From Pascua guehoae (taxonomy: Eukaryota > Basidiomycota > Tremellomycetes > Trichosporonales > Trichosporonaceae), in the NCBI GenBank assembly GCA_001600415.1, contig BCJX01000003.1:984809-1048808 (forward strand): a stretch of 64,000 bases of DNA, in the 5' to 3' direction. The position numbers and the translations under genes are program-made. The notes below the pieces were generated by a model, which made no database searches, was not told where the DNA came from, and was given only the letters and a program-made list of their open reading frames with translations. Each line of letters starts with the position of its first letter. Position 1 is the first letter of the stretch. Shown here one piece after another: positions 21,996-33,800 of this stretch.

Positions 21996-22903
21996 TGTGG
22001 TGGCGATGGGATGGGATGGGATGGTGAGATGAAACAAGGCAAGATAGATAGAGAGAGGGAGGGAGGGAAGGTAAGAGAAGGTTGTCTACAGCACAGGGGG
22101 GGGGGGGGGGGCAGGCGGGTTGTTGTCTGGGTGTCAGTCACCGTCTGTGGGGACCCCACTCCTGACCCATGCGGCAAATGACCTTGGGGCTACTGCCCTC
22201 CTTCCCTCCGATCTGATCGGGATAGGCGCAACGCCGCCGGGAATGAAATACGCAGTTCTCACTCGTCAGACGTCAGACACGTCACATGCAACGTGCACAC
22301 ACATACAACATGCAGACACGGTTCAGACATGCCCTTGGGACAACTGAGACAAGCAATAAACACATGTGCACTCCAATCCCATGCTGGGGTATGCAAGCTT
22401 GGAACCGCGGCATGATGAAGCACAGAGTGCACCCAGAATCACGCTTCCGTTGAGACACGCATGAGCTAGCCGCCGGTGACCGTCAGAGTGTGTCATGGGT
22501 CGTCCCTTTTGCCTCTGCCGTCATGTCGATCTGTGTCGTGCAGCCGAGCCGCGCGTGCCGCGGGTCCGACGTGCCTCAGATCGAGTACAGTACCCATGAC
22601 AACCCGCCCGATATCGACACTGTGCACAGATCTCTTGGTCCCAAATACCTCCTAGCGTAGATACCGCTGTCTCACACGTAGACAACCTTTGGATGTCTCC
22701 ATTCGGAGTGGATCCAAAAATGCAGATAGCCAGAACTGCCTACCCAACTGCACAGCTAGCGATAGGCCCTCTTGCGTCTCCTCACAAAGGGGTCATCACG
22801 TCCTCCTCACATTGGCCACCGACCCAGATCATGGTTCACATCCGCAGATAAGACTATGGCTAGCTGCCCCCGAGCTGTGCCGCACCTGCAAAATGATAAC
22901 AAT
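21996..22903. other. Intergenic region between paladin-like and BFR1 genes
   Basis: No gene is seen. It holds the promoter of the paladin-like gene, including a 16-nt poly-G tract ~100 bp upstream of its ATG, and the 3' flank of BFR1. Confidence 0.55.
22096..22111. repeat. Poly-G tract (16 nt)
   Basis: Uninterrupted run of 16 G on the + strand, so poly-C on the sense strand of the paladin-like gene, about 100 bp before its ATG. Confidence 0.95.
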
Positions 22904-25899
22904 CTACGCCTGGGTCTCCTGGACCTCCTCGAGCTCGGCGTCCACCTCGCTCAGCTCGGGAGTGGCCTTGCCGTCCGCAGGCAACGTAGACTCGTTGGTG
23001 GTACCCTCCTCGGCGGCTGAAGTTAGCACAGTCAAGTAACGACAAGTGGGTGAATGAAGAATGAGGGCTTGTGCCCAACAGTCGAAGCAAGCATCTTGCT
23101 TCTCTTCCCATTGGGGTCGTTCTCAAGTGTGGTGGTAGCACGAGCAATCGGTGGAACCACAACTCCCAAGACTCCCCACCCCCACTGGAGATAGCTGGGG
23201 ACCCCACTACACTCTACCCCCGAGTCCTTCGGAGCCCACTCGAGATAACCCGTGACCACCCTGCCCGACACCTTCGGGGACGCCTATCGCCGATAAAACA
23301 CGATTTTGCCGAATACCGCAGCGAGACTCACTGTGAGTGGGCTCGGTCACGCCCTTGCCCTCGCCCTCGGCCTCCGACTTCTTCTGCATCTTGGCGACCA
23401 GCTTCTCGACGCGCTCAATCTCGGCCTTGGTCTTTGCCTCCGAGTTTGCCTCAAACCAGGACCGCTTGGTCTCGAGGTCGTTGACGGTACGCGCAACGTC
23501 GTCCTTGCCCGAGGGCGGGGGGATGCCAAACGCGAGGAGGGCCGAGAGGAGGTTCATGGGGAGGTTGACGGCGTCGTGGGATGAGGACGCTGCGGCCGTG
23601 GGCGTGGCAGTGCCCGAAGCCTGTGCAGACGAAGCAGCGTTGCCGCCCTTCTTGCCACCCTTCTTCTTGCCCTTGCCGCTTCCGCCAAAGAAGCCCTCGA
23701 GCTCCTGGTCCTTCTTCTTGAGCTGCATGCCCTTAAAGTCCGTGTCGACCTGGCGAATGTCGAGCGCCTTGACGCCAGCGAGCGTGGGGGCAGCCGACGA
23801 CTCGGTCTTTCCAGAGCTCGTCTGAGGCACCTCGCCCACGCCGTACTTGCCCGCGAAATAGCTAATGAGGATCCGGCAGTCCTCAATCTCGGCAGCGTAC
23901 GCTGGCATCTGCGCCTCCTCGCGCAGACGCACAATCTCCTCGTCGCGGCGCGCAGCCTCCTCCTTGGCCTTTTCGGCCTTGTAGCGGTCCTGGCGCGCCT
24001 GGCGGACAGCAGCCACCTTGGCGTAGTACTTGTCCTTTTCGTCGTGGAACTTTTGGGCAAGCTCGCGCTTCTGCGCGTACAAGTCGTCCTGGCGAGGTTA
24101 GCACTGGGGGTGACCGAGGCAGGTGATCCAAAGCTCACCATCTGCTTGGACAAGGCGGTGCGCTCGTCAAAGAGCTTGTTGCGCTCCTGGTACGCCTTGT
24201 CGCCCTCGGCACGGAGCGAGTCCATCTCCTTCTTGAGCTTGTCGTACTGCTCCGACACCTTCTTGGCCTCGGGGTCGTCGAGCTGCTTCTTGAGCTCCTC
24301 GACACGTGCCCTGTCGGCGGCAATGGCGTCATCAGACGTAGACGAAGACTCGAGGACCTTGCGCGCGCGACGCAGCTGGGTGATCTCCTGGAGCGCCTTC
24401 TTCTCGTCGACGAGCTTCATCGTGCCAGACTCGATCTGCCTGTCGAGAGTGCTGAGGGTTAGCGGGTGCAGTTGGCTCTTGGTCGCCTAAGCTAGTGCGC
24501 CGTCGTCGTGGTCGCCTTGCCGTTTTCCGCCTGGACGATCGCCCGCTTCTCTCTGGCACTCCCCGCGGCCAGATCTCATTGCAGGTCTGTTGATCTCGGG
24601 TCTCCACTTCGCACGAGCTCCATCTGCGTCTCCAGCTTCCAACGCAGGTCAGGCGGCCGCCGCTCCTCTCGCACACCACCAGGTGTCCCTGCTCATCCTC
24701 CGAGCGCAGCGCCCTCCGGCCTTCAACACCGCGCTCCAGCCTTCACCGTTGGCTTCAGTACTGCCGCACAACGCGGTCGTATCCTCCATCTTCGCCCACG
24801 ATCCCCACTGTCGTCCTCTCCCTCACCGTCCGTAACAACGACGACTGTCATATCTTCCCCGTCGGGCACACCGTCTCTTCCAAATCGCCCTCCCTGCAGC
24901 CGTCGNNNNNNNNNNNNNNNNNNNNNNNNNNNNNNNNNNNNNNNNNNNNNNNNNNNNNNNNNNNNNNNNNNNNNNNNNNNNNNNNNNNNNNNNNNNNNNN
25001 NNNNNACCCCATTTCCTGCCACACAGACGTACCTGATACGGTTATCAATCTCGGCCACATTCTTAAAGCCCGTCTTGCTCCGCTGGGCATTCACATCCTT
25101 GATCTTCTTGCCCACCACGTCCTGGAGCTTGCGCAACTCGTCGTGGACCTTTGACCGCTCGGCCTTGTACTTGCCCTGCTCGCCGCGCAGCGCGTCCATC
25201 TCGGCCTTGAGCTGCGACCGGCGGTCGTTGCCGCTCGGCGACTGCGAGAGCGAGATGCGCGACCGGACAGCGTCCTGCGTGTTAGGTGTTTGGGCTAGGT
25301 AGGGGGGGAAGAAGAGGTCGCGGTGGTGACGTTAGGGGCGTAGGCTGCACTCGAAGCTAGATGCATTCCTGAGCTGGGCATTGCTGTTCCGTGCGTGCTG
25401 CGGACGCCCATGTTGCCATCGCCGCACTTCCACGTCGGCGAGTCGGCCCGGTGCAGATCACACTCTCCGTCCGGACGTGTCCGGTGGATGCGCGACACGC
25501 TCTCAGGCACCTCGCCGCGCAAACGTCCACACTCCGTCGACCTCCACGTAGCCGAGCGGCGGCCAGCTCGCGCACCGCCCTTGAGCGTCGGCGTGGACAC
25601 AATCGCAATGCTCTCAACGCTCTCCATGCTCTCCTCTGCACGCACGCCTCAAGGCGCTCGTGGCCAACCGCGTGATCCCATAGCCGACTCGGACTCGGTC
25701 TCTGGGTCCAGCCCAAACTCACAAGCTTGGCCTTGACGGCGGCAATCTCCTTGTTGATCGTGTCCTGCTCGGCATTGTACTTTGCCTGGTCGGGCTTGCT
25801 CGAGTGCTCGCGCTCGCCGTCCGCGTGCTTGCCGCCGTTGGCCGGGGCGGCGGCCGTCTTGGCCGCAGTGGGCTTTTGCGAGGCGGTAGGGGGCGGCAT
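22904..25899 (-). CDS. BFR1: BFR1-family coiled-coil protein (nuclear segregation/mRNP protein)
   Basis: Exons 25723-25899, 25033-25274, 24139-24451, 23332-24088, 22904-23016 give 533 aa. The first 140 residues contain PDQAKYNAEQDTINKEIAAV, RISLSQSPSG, a DALRGEQGKYKAERSKV stretch and KIKDVNAQRSKTGFKNVAEI. Then come IESGTMKLVDEKKALQEI, KKQLDDPEAKKVSEQYDKL and a DDLYAQKRELAQKF heptad region. These are the conserved blocks of fungal Bfr1, an mRNP and polysome-associated protein linked to the secretory pathway, brefeldin A resistance and chromosome segregation. Long coiled coils run from ~35 to 330. A Lys/Gly patch (KGKKKGGKKGG) and an acidic C-terminus follow. Introns 1 (448 nt), 2 (581 nt) and 4 (315 nt) are long for this window, and intron 2 contains a 100-N gap. 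The junction RIS-TLDRQIES reads through well, so a hidden exon is unlikely. Confidence 0.92.
24906..25005. other. Assembly gap (100 N)
   Basis: Run of N inside intron 2 of BFR1. The length 100 suggests an arbitrary gap size. Confidence 1.
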
Positions 25900-26421
25900 G
25901 GCGGTGTCGACACGGGAGAGGCAAGGTGGGGGGAAACGAAGGGATGATGGATTATTAGAAACCCAAGATAGGTTGGTGGAAACGCTGCCAGGGCCAACTC
26001 GTTGGACTTTGGGGACTGCCCAGAGCCCGTTTTGCCAGCATGCCACGCGCTGCACGCACGCAACCGGCGGTCGGCGGTCTGGTCCCGGATTTCTCCTCCC
26101 GCGTCAGATGGACCAGTGGCGTGCCTGAATGTGGCACGACCAGAAACGGAAACGGAAACGGACGAAACGCCGCGCCCCGAGTGATTGCAGGCCTACTGCT
26201 CTGAGCCCACCGCTCTGGTTGCATTGAGAAGAAGAGCGTGCATAACATACAGTGATAGAGGAATGAGGGGATGGGGGTTGGCTCTGCTCTACTCTCAACA
26301 ATGACAAAGTGTCCGGCACCATATATAAGATTATCCTCGACAACGAGTGGACGCAATGTATCTAGGCGTCCACCGCGTCATTTATTTTCATGAATCGACG
26401 CATCATGAATCGACGCATGCA
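25900..26421. other. Intergenic region between BFR1 and the chitinase gene
   Basis: No gene is seen. It must contain the BFR1 promoter and the chitinase 3' UTR. A TATATAAG-like box (26321-26328 on the + strand) lies far from the BFR1 ATG. Confidence 0.5.
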
Positions 26422-28771
26422 TCAGCCCCCAATGATGGTCGATAGGATGCCCGCGTTGTCCTGTACGTCAGTCAGAGGGCCCACCAACACGCCAACAACA
26501 TGTACTCACGACATCGCCGTGCCAGTGCCAGAACGAGATGCCGGGGGTGAACCCGCGGCCCTTGGCGACCTGGTAGCATTCGCCCAGTGTCTCTGGGCTC
26601 ATGTAGCTGTAGAGTGTCAGCGACTGGCCAGCAGCCTCGGGACTCGGGACTTACCCTCCGTGCCGGGTGTCTTCGGGGATAAGGGGCTTTCCAATGACCA
26701 GCTTGTCGTAAGGAATGCCCTGCAGGTCATGGAGCTCCTGGGTCGACGTCCCCGAGTTGGGGCCCAAATTGGTCGAGTCGTAGATGAGTGTCTGGGTGAT
26801 CAGCCGCCGCCCCCGGGGGTAGCGTAACAAACTCACCTGGCAGTCGGTGTACGACCCATTGCCTTGGTTGTGGTACTGGACCATGTAAAAGTCGATCGTG
26901 TTTCCGATCTCCTTGTTGATGGTAATGTACGCGCCGTCGGCATAGTCCCTAGACGGGGAGATGAAGGGGGCGACCGGTGCTGGAGGGTGAGCAGAGGCGT
27001 GGGCGACGTCGCACTTACCGTGAGAGATGAGGTAGGCCGACCCAAGCTGGCTACGGAGCTCGTTGTGGAAAGCTTCTCACGTCAGCCAGAAATACCCCCT
27101 TGTCTGTTCTGTACCCACCAATGACCCATGCAGCCGACTTGCCATTGTTGACAGCAGCAAAGTCTGATGGTCAGTTATGCCTCTGCCCATCATCGTCAAG
27201 GAGAGCTCACCCTCATAGTCGATATCCACGCCGTCAAGCTCCCATTCAATGACAAACTTGGCAAGCTCTTGGGCAAGAGGGATCGGGTCGCGCCCCTGGG
27301 AAGTCGGTTGGCCTGTGGTTAGTCATCCACACTCTCTACCGTATCCCAACGCGATACGCACTGACGTCGCCAAGCGCGACGACCATGAGTGCGATCCCCG
27401 CCGCGTGGTATTCGTCCAGGACGCGACGGCGCGTGGCCGCGTCGAGCTGAGTCCACAGGAGGGCGTTCTGTGCGTTAGGCCAAATTGCTCCGTTGGGGTC
27501 TACACACGTCCATGATTGCGATGTCATTTCCGACCGTCCACATGGTGAGGATGAGGCGGTTGTAGTGTCCGAGTTGCTGGACGGTGGGCATCTGGCCGTT
27601 TGCGAACCAGACTGTCGTGTAAGCGCTCCACAAGACAGAGGATCGGGGACGTACAGTCAGAGTAGATGGCATAGTGGGGGGCAGCAAAGGAGACCTGGGG
27701 CGTCGTGTGCTTGGTGCCCGTGCCGCCCGTCGCAAACGACGCCGAGGGGACGGCAGACGAGCCCACCGTCGAGGCGACGGTGGAGAGAAGAGTCGTTGCA
27801 GTCTGAGAGATTGTGTGATCGTCGATCGTGGTCTCTACCTCTGACCGAGACTCGACCTCCACAGTGGACGCAGTGGAAGTCGCTTCCGAGGCCACAGTCG
27901 ACTCGGGGGCAGCAGTGGGCTCGGGGGCGGAAGTCGGCCCGTTGGCAGTAGACTCGGCAGATGCAGTCGCGGCCGGAGCCGAAGTGGACTCGGCCTCGGC
28001 ACTGCCTCCCGAACCGCCCTCGGGGCATTCTCCCTCTTCACAGGTGCCACTAGGCAAGACAATGAGTGTGTTGGAATCCAGCGTCGTCGTCGTTTCCGCG
28101 TTCGCAGGCGCACCCTCCATGCAGCGGTAGTACGGTTCCGCCCTGGAGGTGAGCAATGGTCAAAATGGGGGCGGGGATGAGAATCCAGGTGTATCATGCG
28201 TGGCTTGGGAGCATAAGGCGTGTGGAATGTAGCTGGGCCTGGTACTGGGACCCCTGCGTGTGATGTGCAGGGGTCACTGTTTGATGAACGGAATGGGGGG
28301 CGTGTGCGGGCGTGTTTGTGCACTGGTGTCTTGGCACGATACAGTCCATGGCGATTCTACTCGCCGCCTGTGCGACGCGACGGCACGACGATCCCCCGAT
28401 CCCCCGCACATCCGAACCACCACGACGCGCCATGGCCCGTTTCACATCACGCCACGCCGCCTGCCGCCTGCCACCTGCCACATTGGACAACCACGATGAA
28501 TCGTACTCACACGCAAGTGCTGCCGTCGCCACACACCCAGATGGGCACCGCCGCGCCGTCCATGCAGACTGCCGTCAGCTACACGCTTCATCGGAACCAA
28601 GCTCGAGCTCGAGCTCGCGCTACTCGGTACTCGGTACTCACCACTGAGCGTATTGGCGGCGCAGAGCCACGTGCCGTGCGTGCACGCTGCGCGGGGCTGC
28701 AGGCCGGGGGAGAGGGGGCGGGCCGTCACGAATGAGAGGGACAAGGTGGCGACCAGCGCCGGGAGGAGCAT
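26422..28771 (-). CDS. Secreted GH18 chitinase-like protein with N-terminal CBM19-like Cys module
   Basis: Twelve exons (28642-28771, 28511-28568, 27655-28142, 27508-27611, 27362-27467, 27211-27312, 27119-27163, 27019-27072, 26837-26979, 26655-26791, 26510-26606, 26422-26460) give 500 aa. Residues 1-17 are a signal peptide. Residues ~29-72 are Cys-rich (CTHGTWLC...C...VCGDGSTC...C), resembling the CBM19 chitin-binding pattern. About 140 Ser/Thr/Ala/Glu-rich residues form a linker likely to be O-glycosylated. The C-terminal barrel has LTMWTVGNDIAI, then DGVDIDYED (322-330; E329 is the GH18 acid/base), FYMVQYHNQG and GISFWHWHGD. All catalytic-motif acids (D322, D325, D327, E329) are present, so chitin or chito-oligosaccharide hydrolysis in the cell wall is likely. 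The 3' exons are small (39-143 nt) and the introns ~40-60 nt. Confidence 0.9.
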
Positions 28772-28871
28772 GGTGGGCTTTGCACGTGTGGTGTGATGGG
28801 GCGGGGGTGAGGGTGCGAGGGGTGTGAGGGGGCGAGGAGTGCGAGGAGTGAGGGGTACGAGGAGGGGTGAT

Positions 28872-28904
<33 letters not shown>

Positions 28905-30833
28905 GTACAAGTGCGAACAGGGGTGTGGGACAAGTGAAAGAGTCACAAGTGCAAGTTGTCAGCGTGCAAAAGGTGCAGTACTTTATCCTTTTGTTGCTTG
29001 GTCTGGGGCCGGTGATTGCCCGGGCTGGGTGCCTGGTTGCGCTGGTAGCTGCGGAAGATCACGGCAGTCGCGACGGGACGTTTGAGCGGGAGTGTAGCTC
29101 AGAAGCCGTGTTGCGTGCCTTGGATGTGCGTCTGTCCTGGCCAAGAAGCAGCAGAAGAGGGTTGCAGAAGGGTCGTGTGGTGTGTCTTGTGTTGCTCTTC
29201 CCGTCTTCATGTCCTGTACACTTGGGAAGAGTACTAAAGGCCTTTGTCCGTCGTCCGTCGTCCCTCTGTGCCCTCGTCTTCGTCCTCCCTCGGCTGCATT
29301 GTGTTAGACCTGTGTTGGTCATGTCGCACCCAGCGCCTCCAACGCCTCTCCTAGGACATTACGATCACAGGGACCAGGCTGTTGGCTTCTCGGTTGCTCG
29401 ACTGCTCGACTGCTTGGCTGCTTGGCTGCTCGCATGCTCGACTGCTTGGCCGCTGGCTTCGGGCTCACCTACGCCGTGACTTCTGTACCGGAGACGAGGC
29501 AGGTGAACGCGAGAACAATTCCAGGACATGGACGCCCACAATAGACAATCGTACAATCGTGCGACAAGCGCGACAAGGCCGCCACGCCACACTCGGACGC
29601 CACTGTAATGTTGGGCGTCCTCGACACCGCGACACCCTTACATACCTACCCACTCACGCCGTGCAGAAGTGTAACCCACCCACCCGTGTGCCCCATGTCC
29701 CAGACTATCACAAGCATCCTAGCATCCACATCCTGCGTATCCTGCACATCCTCCCACGCTCGGACCCACCCTCGCCTCCAGTTCCCACTTCGCACCCACT
29801 TTGTGAATCCGAACCCAACCTTGCCCTCCCCCTACCCGCCCTGTCTTGCTCTCCACACCAATCGTGTCATCACAGCGAGTGGACACACACCCCACACATT
29901 GACCTGTTCCCTTGACCCGCTCGGACCCACACTCACCTGCTACTTCGTAACCACCACTGGCACAAGCACGGGCCGTGTGGCTTGTGGCCTGGATCGTACC
30001 CCGATACCCCGCCGCCACGACGCCACGCCACGGGCCTCGGTTAGGCGTGCGTAGTGGTACGATTGTCCGTGTCCGTCACCTTCAGCAGCGCGAGTACCGA
30101 GCAACAGCATCGATAGGCCCTTAGCCGCACCGCCCGCACTGCAAATGACTATCCGCGGGGCCGGGGGACACCCGAGCGCTCGGGCCCGTTCCTGCGCACA
30201 GATCACGACCGTCCGCCACGTCCCCCGATCAACTCTGTCTGCCCCTCGTCTGCACATTCTTGGATTTTTTGATTTTTTTTTTTTTCCCTGCTGCCCAGAT
30301 CGCCGGCCGCCTTAACACCATGCCCATACCACTCACCGCCTTCTTGTCCCTCGGCCCGCGCACCCGAGGTTAGCCCCGGCCCGCTTGCCCCCGGTTCGAG
30401 GGCCTGGTGTGTATTCGTGGACTAGACGTGGCTGTTGTAGTCATCAGGGGTGGGATAAGCTCGCGCACGGATGGTGGGCTCGGCCGCAGCTTGGCTTTAG
30501 GGTGCGTGTGCTTCCGCCGGCTTGGTTCGCGCTCGGCTCGAGGACGTACTTGGTAGCCCCATGGCCACGACCCGCCGACTCCCGGAAGAGCGGACACGTC
30601 AGCCGAACAAAAGAGACCGCCTGATACGATGGCGGCATGGCTCAGTAACGTGAAAGGCTTCAGTATGCTGCCATAGCTCCGTCCCACGCGTCTGAGCGAG
30701 TTCACATGTGTCCCTAAAAATTACTGCACTGTTTCCCATCTCCGTTGTCCCAGGACGTTTTCGTCGCCCCGCGCGCAAAGTATGCTTATCCGTTAACCGT
30801 TACCAATCGTCCTAAACGAGACGCAAGACGCGT
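28772..30833. other. 2-kb gene-free region upstream of the chitinase gene
   Basis: No coding exon chain is seen. It starts with the chitinase promoter (poly-G at 28873-28913), continues as unique sequence with short GCTCGACTGCTTGGC-type duplications (29395-29460), and ends with T-rich tracts (30264-30290) and the 3' flank of the WDR7-like gene. Confidence 0.55.
28873..28913. repeat. Poly-G tract (41 nt)
   Basis: Uninterrupted run of 41 G on the + strand, about 100 bp upstream of the chitinase ATG (poly-C on the sense strand). Confidence 0.95.
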
Positions 30834-33800
30834 CTAGGTCGTCTCAAAGTTGAACGCCGTATTCTTGATCGTCACCAGCGCCTGGCGGTTACCGCGCCAC
30901 GCAATCTGCACATCCGAGAGCGCGCCGATATTCTTGTCGCGATCTGCGCGTTAGTCCATGTTTCGTGTTGGTGGATTCTCAACGCCTGAGATCATCGGTA
31001 TTGTGATAATGTTGCAACGTCGCTGAGCACCTCCCGCGCCTCCAGATGAACCCTTCTTCTCGCTCCACTCACCGTTTTCTGGCAGCACAAACGGAATGCG
31101 CTTGTACGGCTCGCCGCGTTCTCTGCCCTGCCTGGGCGGACCGCCGACGTTGAACAGCCCACTCAGAGACGATCCGACCTTCCACACCGTCACAGTGCAA
31201 TCGGCGAGGGAGACGGTCACGAGGCGACGGCCGTCGGGTGAGAACGCGAGGGCGGATACGGGGCCGTTGTGCGCCTCGAGCACGTAGAGCTTGGACGCCG
31301 TCTTGAGGTCGTACATGATGACCGCACCGTCGTTTGTACCCACTGCGAGGCGCTGGCCGCTGGGGTTGAAGTCGATCGTTTTGAAGCTGTGTGTTAGAAT
31401 GTGAAACTGCGCAAGGTGGAGGGATTGCCAGCAGCGTGAAGAGCGCCAGTAGCGTTCATCGTCGCCGCCGACGCCCCCCGTTGTACTCACGCAGAGACGA
31501 GCTCGTTCAGGATAACGGTCGCTGCCTCCCACACATCGTCGCGCATCTTGCCCACATTGGGATCCAACGACTTGACGACCGCCTCGGCGATACGTGGAAG
31601 GCCAGCCTCGAGCACGGCAGGGCGCTTGCGGGCCATGAAGACGCAGAGCTTCATGATACTTGTGCGCCCCTCGACAGTCCGGGCATCGAGAATGTCCATC
31701 GAGAGTGTGCTCATAAACAGTGGCGCATTGAACGATGCCACGTGCAGGACCGCAAGGCGGGCCTGTGCGCTCACGCTCGTGGCAGTGTCCTTGTGGGTCG
31801 ACAGGTAGAAGAGTTGGCGGAGGAGGTTCATCGGGTCCACAAAGGTCTGCCAGTTGGCAAAGCCCTTGGAGCACAGCTCTATCGCCAGCGAGACGTGCGT
31901 CTGGTGGGGGTCGTGGAGGTACAGGTCGATAGACTCGGCCACCGCCTTGAGTGCCGACGGCGTCATGGACGAGAAACGATGCAAGGCCATCCCGCCAAAC
32001 ATGGTGAGCGCGCGCGCGGCCGTCTCGGTCATAGACTGCTCGGAGGAGACGACGCTCGGCACTGAGCGGTGAGCAACATCCTCAGCAACCCACAGTTTCC
32101 AACTCACACTTTGCCTGGTTTGCCGCCACAAGCGCTTCAATCTCATTGTTGGGCAGACAACTGAGCCGCGCACCAAAGAGCATCCGCGCGGCTTGGTGGA
32201 CATCGGCCGCAGAGTCAAGGTAGAAGGCCGCAAAGAGCTGGAGCGGTGCTTCTGCTGCGTCTTCAGGGAGAGAGGCAGTGTAGTATGCAATCACGTCAGC
32301 GGCGTAGCGCTCGTGTTCGGGCGAGTCGAGGAACGGCCGAAGGAGCGAGACGATTGCAAGCTGGCGCAGGCCAGTGGCAGTAGGCGATACACGCCATGCA
32401 CCCGTGGGCGACGGGTATGTGACACTGGCGGTACCATGGGGTCTGCTGTCAGTATTAAACAGCTATGGAAAGCTTCCTTACCCTTCCCAACCAATGGCTA
32501 CCGGCATCTTTGGAGGCTCAATGCCGAGGTTTTCTCGGCAGACCTCATCAATGGCCGAGTTGACCCCAAACGTGAGGAAGACAGACAGTAGCCCACGCAA
32601 GGCAGGGAGCGGGTCCGCCGTTTCCCGAAGCCACTGGCCAAGGTGCCGCAGGTCGAGCTGGAGGAGACGCCCGAGGTCAGACCCAAGCGGAGTCGCGCCA
32701 ACGACCTTGGTAACCGGCGAGTCGAGCACGGGCGCAGTCTGGTACCGTACCTCGGCCCAATCGGCCGTGAGCATGTCATCTGCGGCGTCGAGTCCGGTCG
32801 AGCGCCGGAACTCGCGCGTCTCCAAGTTCCACACGCGCGCCTTGGCGTTTTCGTACGCGAGCATGATATCCTCGTCGCCCACAAAGATGCGCGTGAGTGG
32901 CGCGCGTGCGGCGGGGATTAGCAGCAGCCTAATGTCAGTGTATTGCCGTACAACAGCCCAATGGTACGTACTGGTCCATGTGTTGCAACGAGATGACCGC
33001 AACTGTCCCCCGCTGGCTGATGAGCAATAGGGAACCGCGCAGGCTTCCTGCCTGCGGCATGTCCAACAGTGTGGCTGAGCGTACTGGGTCGTCGAACAAC
33101 GTCCACGAGCCGCGGAGACGGAGGCTCTTTGCATCCCAAATGCGCACTTCTCCATCATCGTCTCCCGCAATCAGGAAGCGGCCGCCGTCGGCGAGATCAG
33201 ACTTTATCAGCACCGAGAACGTGACGGGCGCCGGGAGGCGGTCAGCCGTAATGACATCGTCTTGGGCGGGTTTGTGGGCGAGGAAGTCTGCTAGTGGCTG
33301 TTTGCGTACATTGCCGCTTTCTGATGTGTTAGCTGCAAGACTAGCTGCATTGGCTCACCATCAGCAGCAAAGAGGGCGTCGGCGCCGAGAGGACAGAGAT
33401 GCTCTCCAGCAGTTGGCTCACGCAGCGAGACTTCTGTGCGCTTCTCCAAGCTTCCTAGGTCGACATTGATGACATCCTGGGCCTCAACGGCATGGAGGGC
33501 GCCTGCCGAAATACACGCGGCGCGTGCGGGGGATGTCTGTCTTGACACCCATGTCTGCGTCTGTTGGGCCTTGAGCGGTCCGTCACGGGCAAACACCGTC
33601 GTTTCTGTATCAGTGACGACGCAAATGTCGTGCCAGCCAGCAGTGAAGACTGCATCCTTGACCTTGCCATTGACGCTGAGCGCGCCGTGCATGGTCAGGC
33701 GCGAGCCGTCAAACTCAAAGGCGTCGACATGGTCGTCGCCCAGGCCCAGACCTTGCCCATTATCGTGGAGGCGCACACTCGTCCAGTGTCCTCCCCCGTT

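Noticed and set aside
24453..25032. A hidden BFR1 exon in or near the 100-N gap
   Set aside because: The flanking exons join in frame through a conserved segment (DNRIS-TLDRQIES) with consensus sites, so no missing residues are implied.
26318..26328. TATATAAG as the BFR1 TATA box
   Set aside because: It is over 400 bp from the BFR1 ATG and close to the chitinase stop; position does not support the role.
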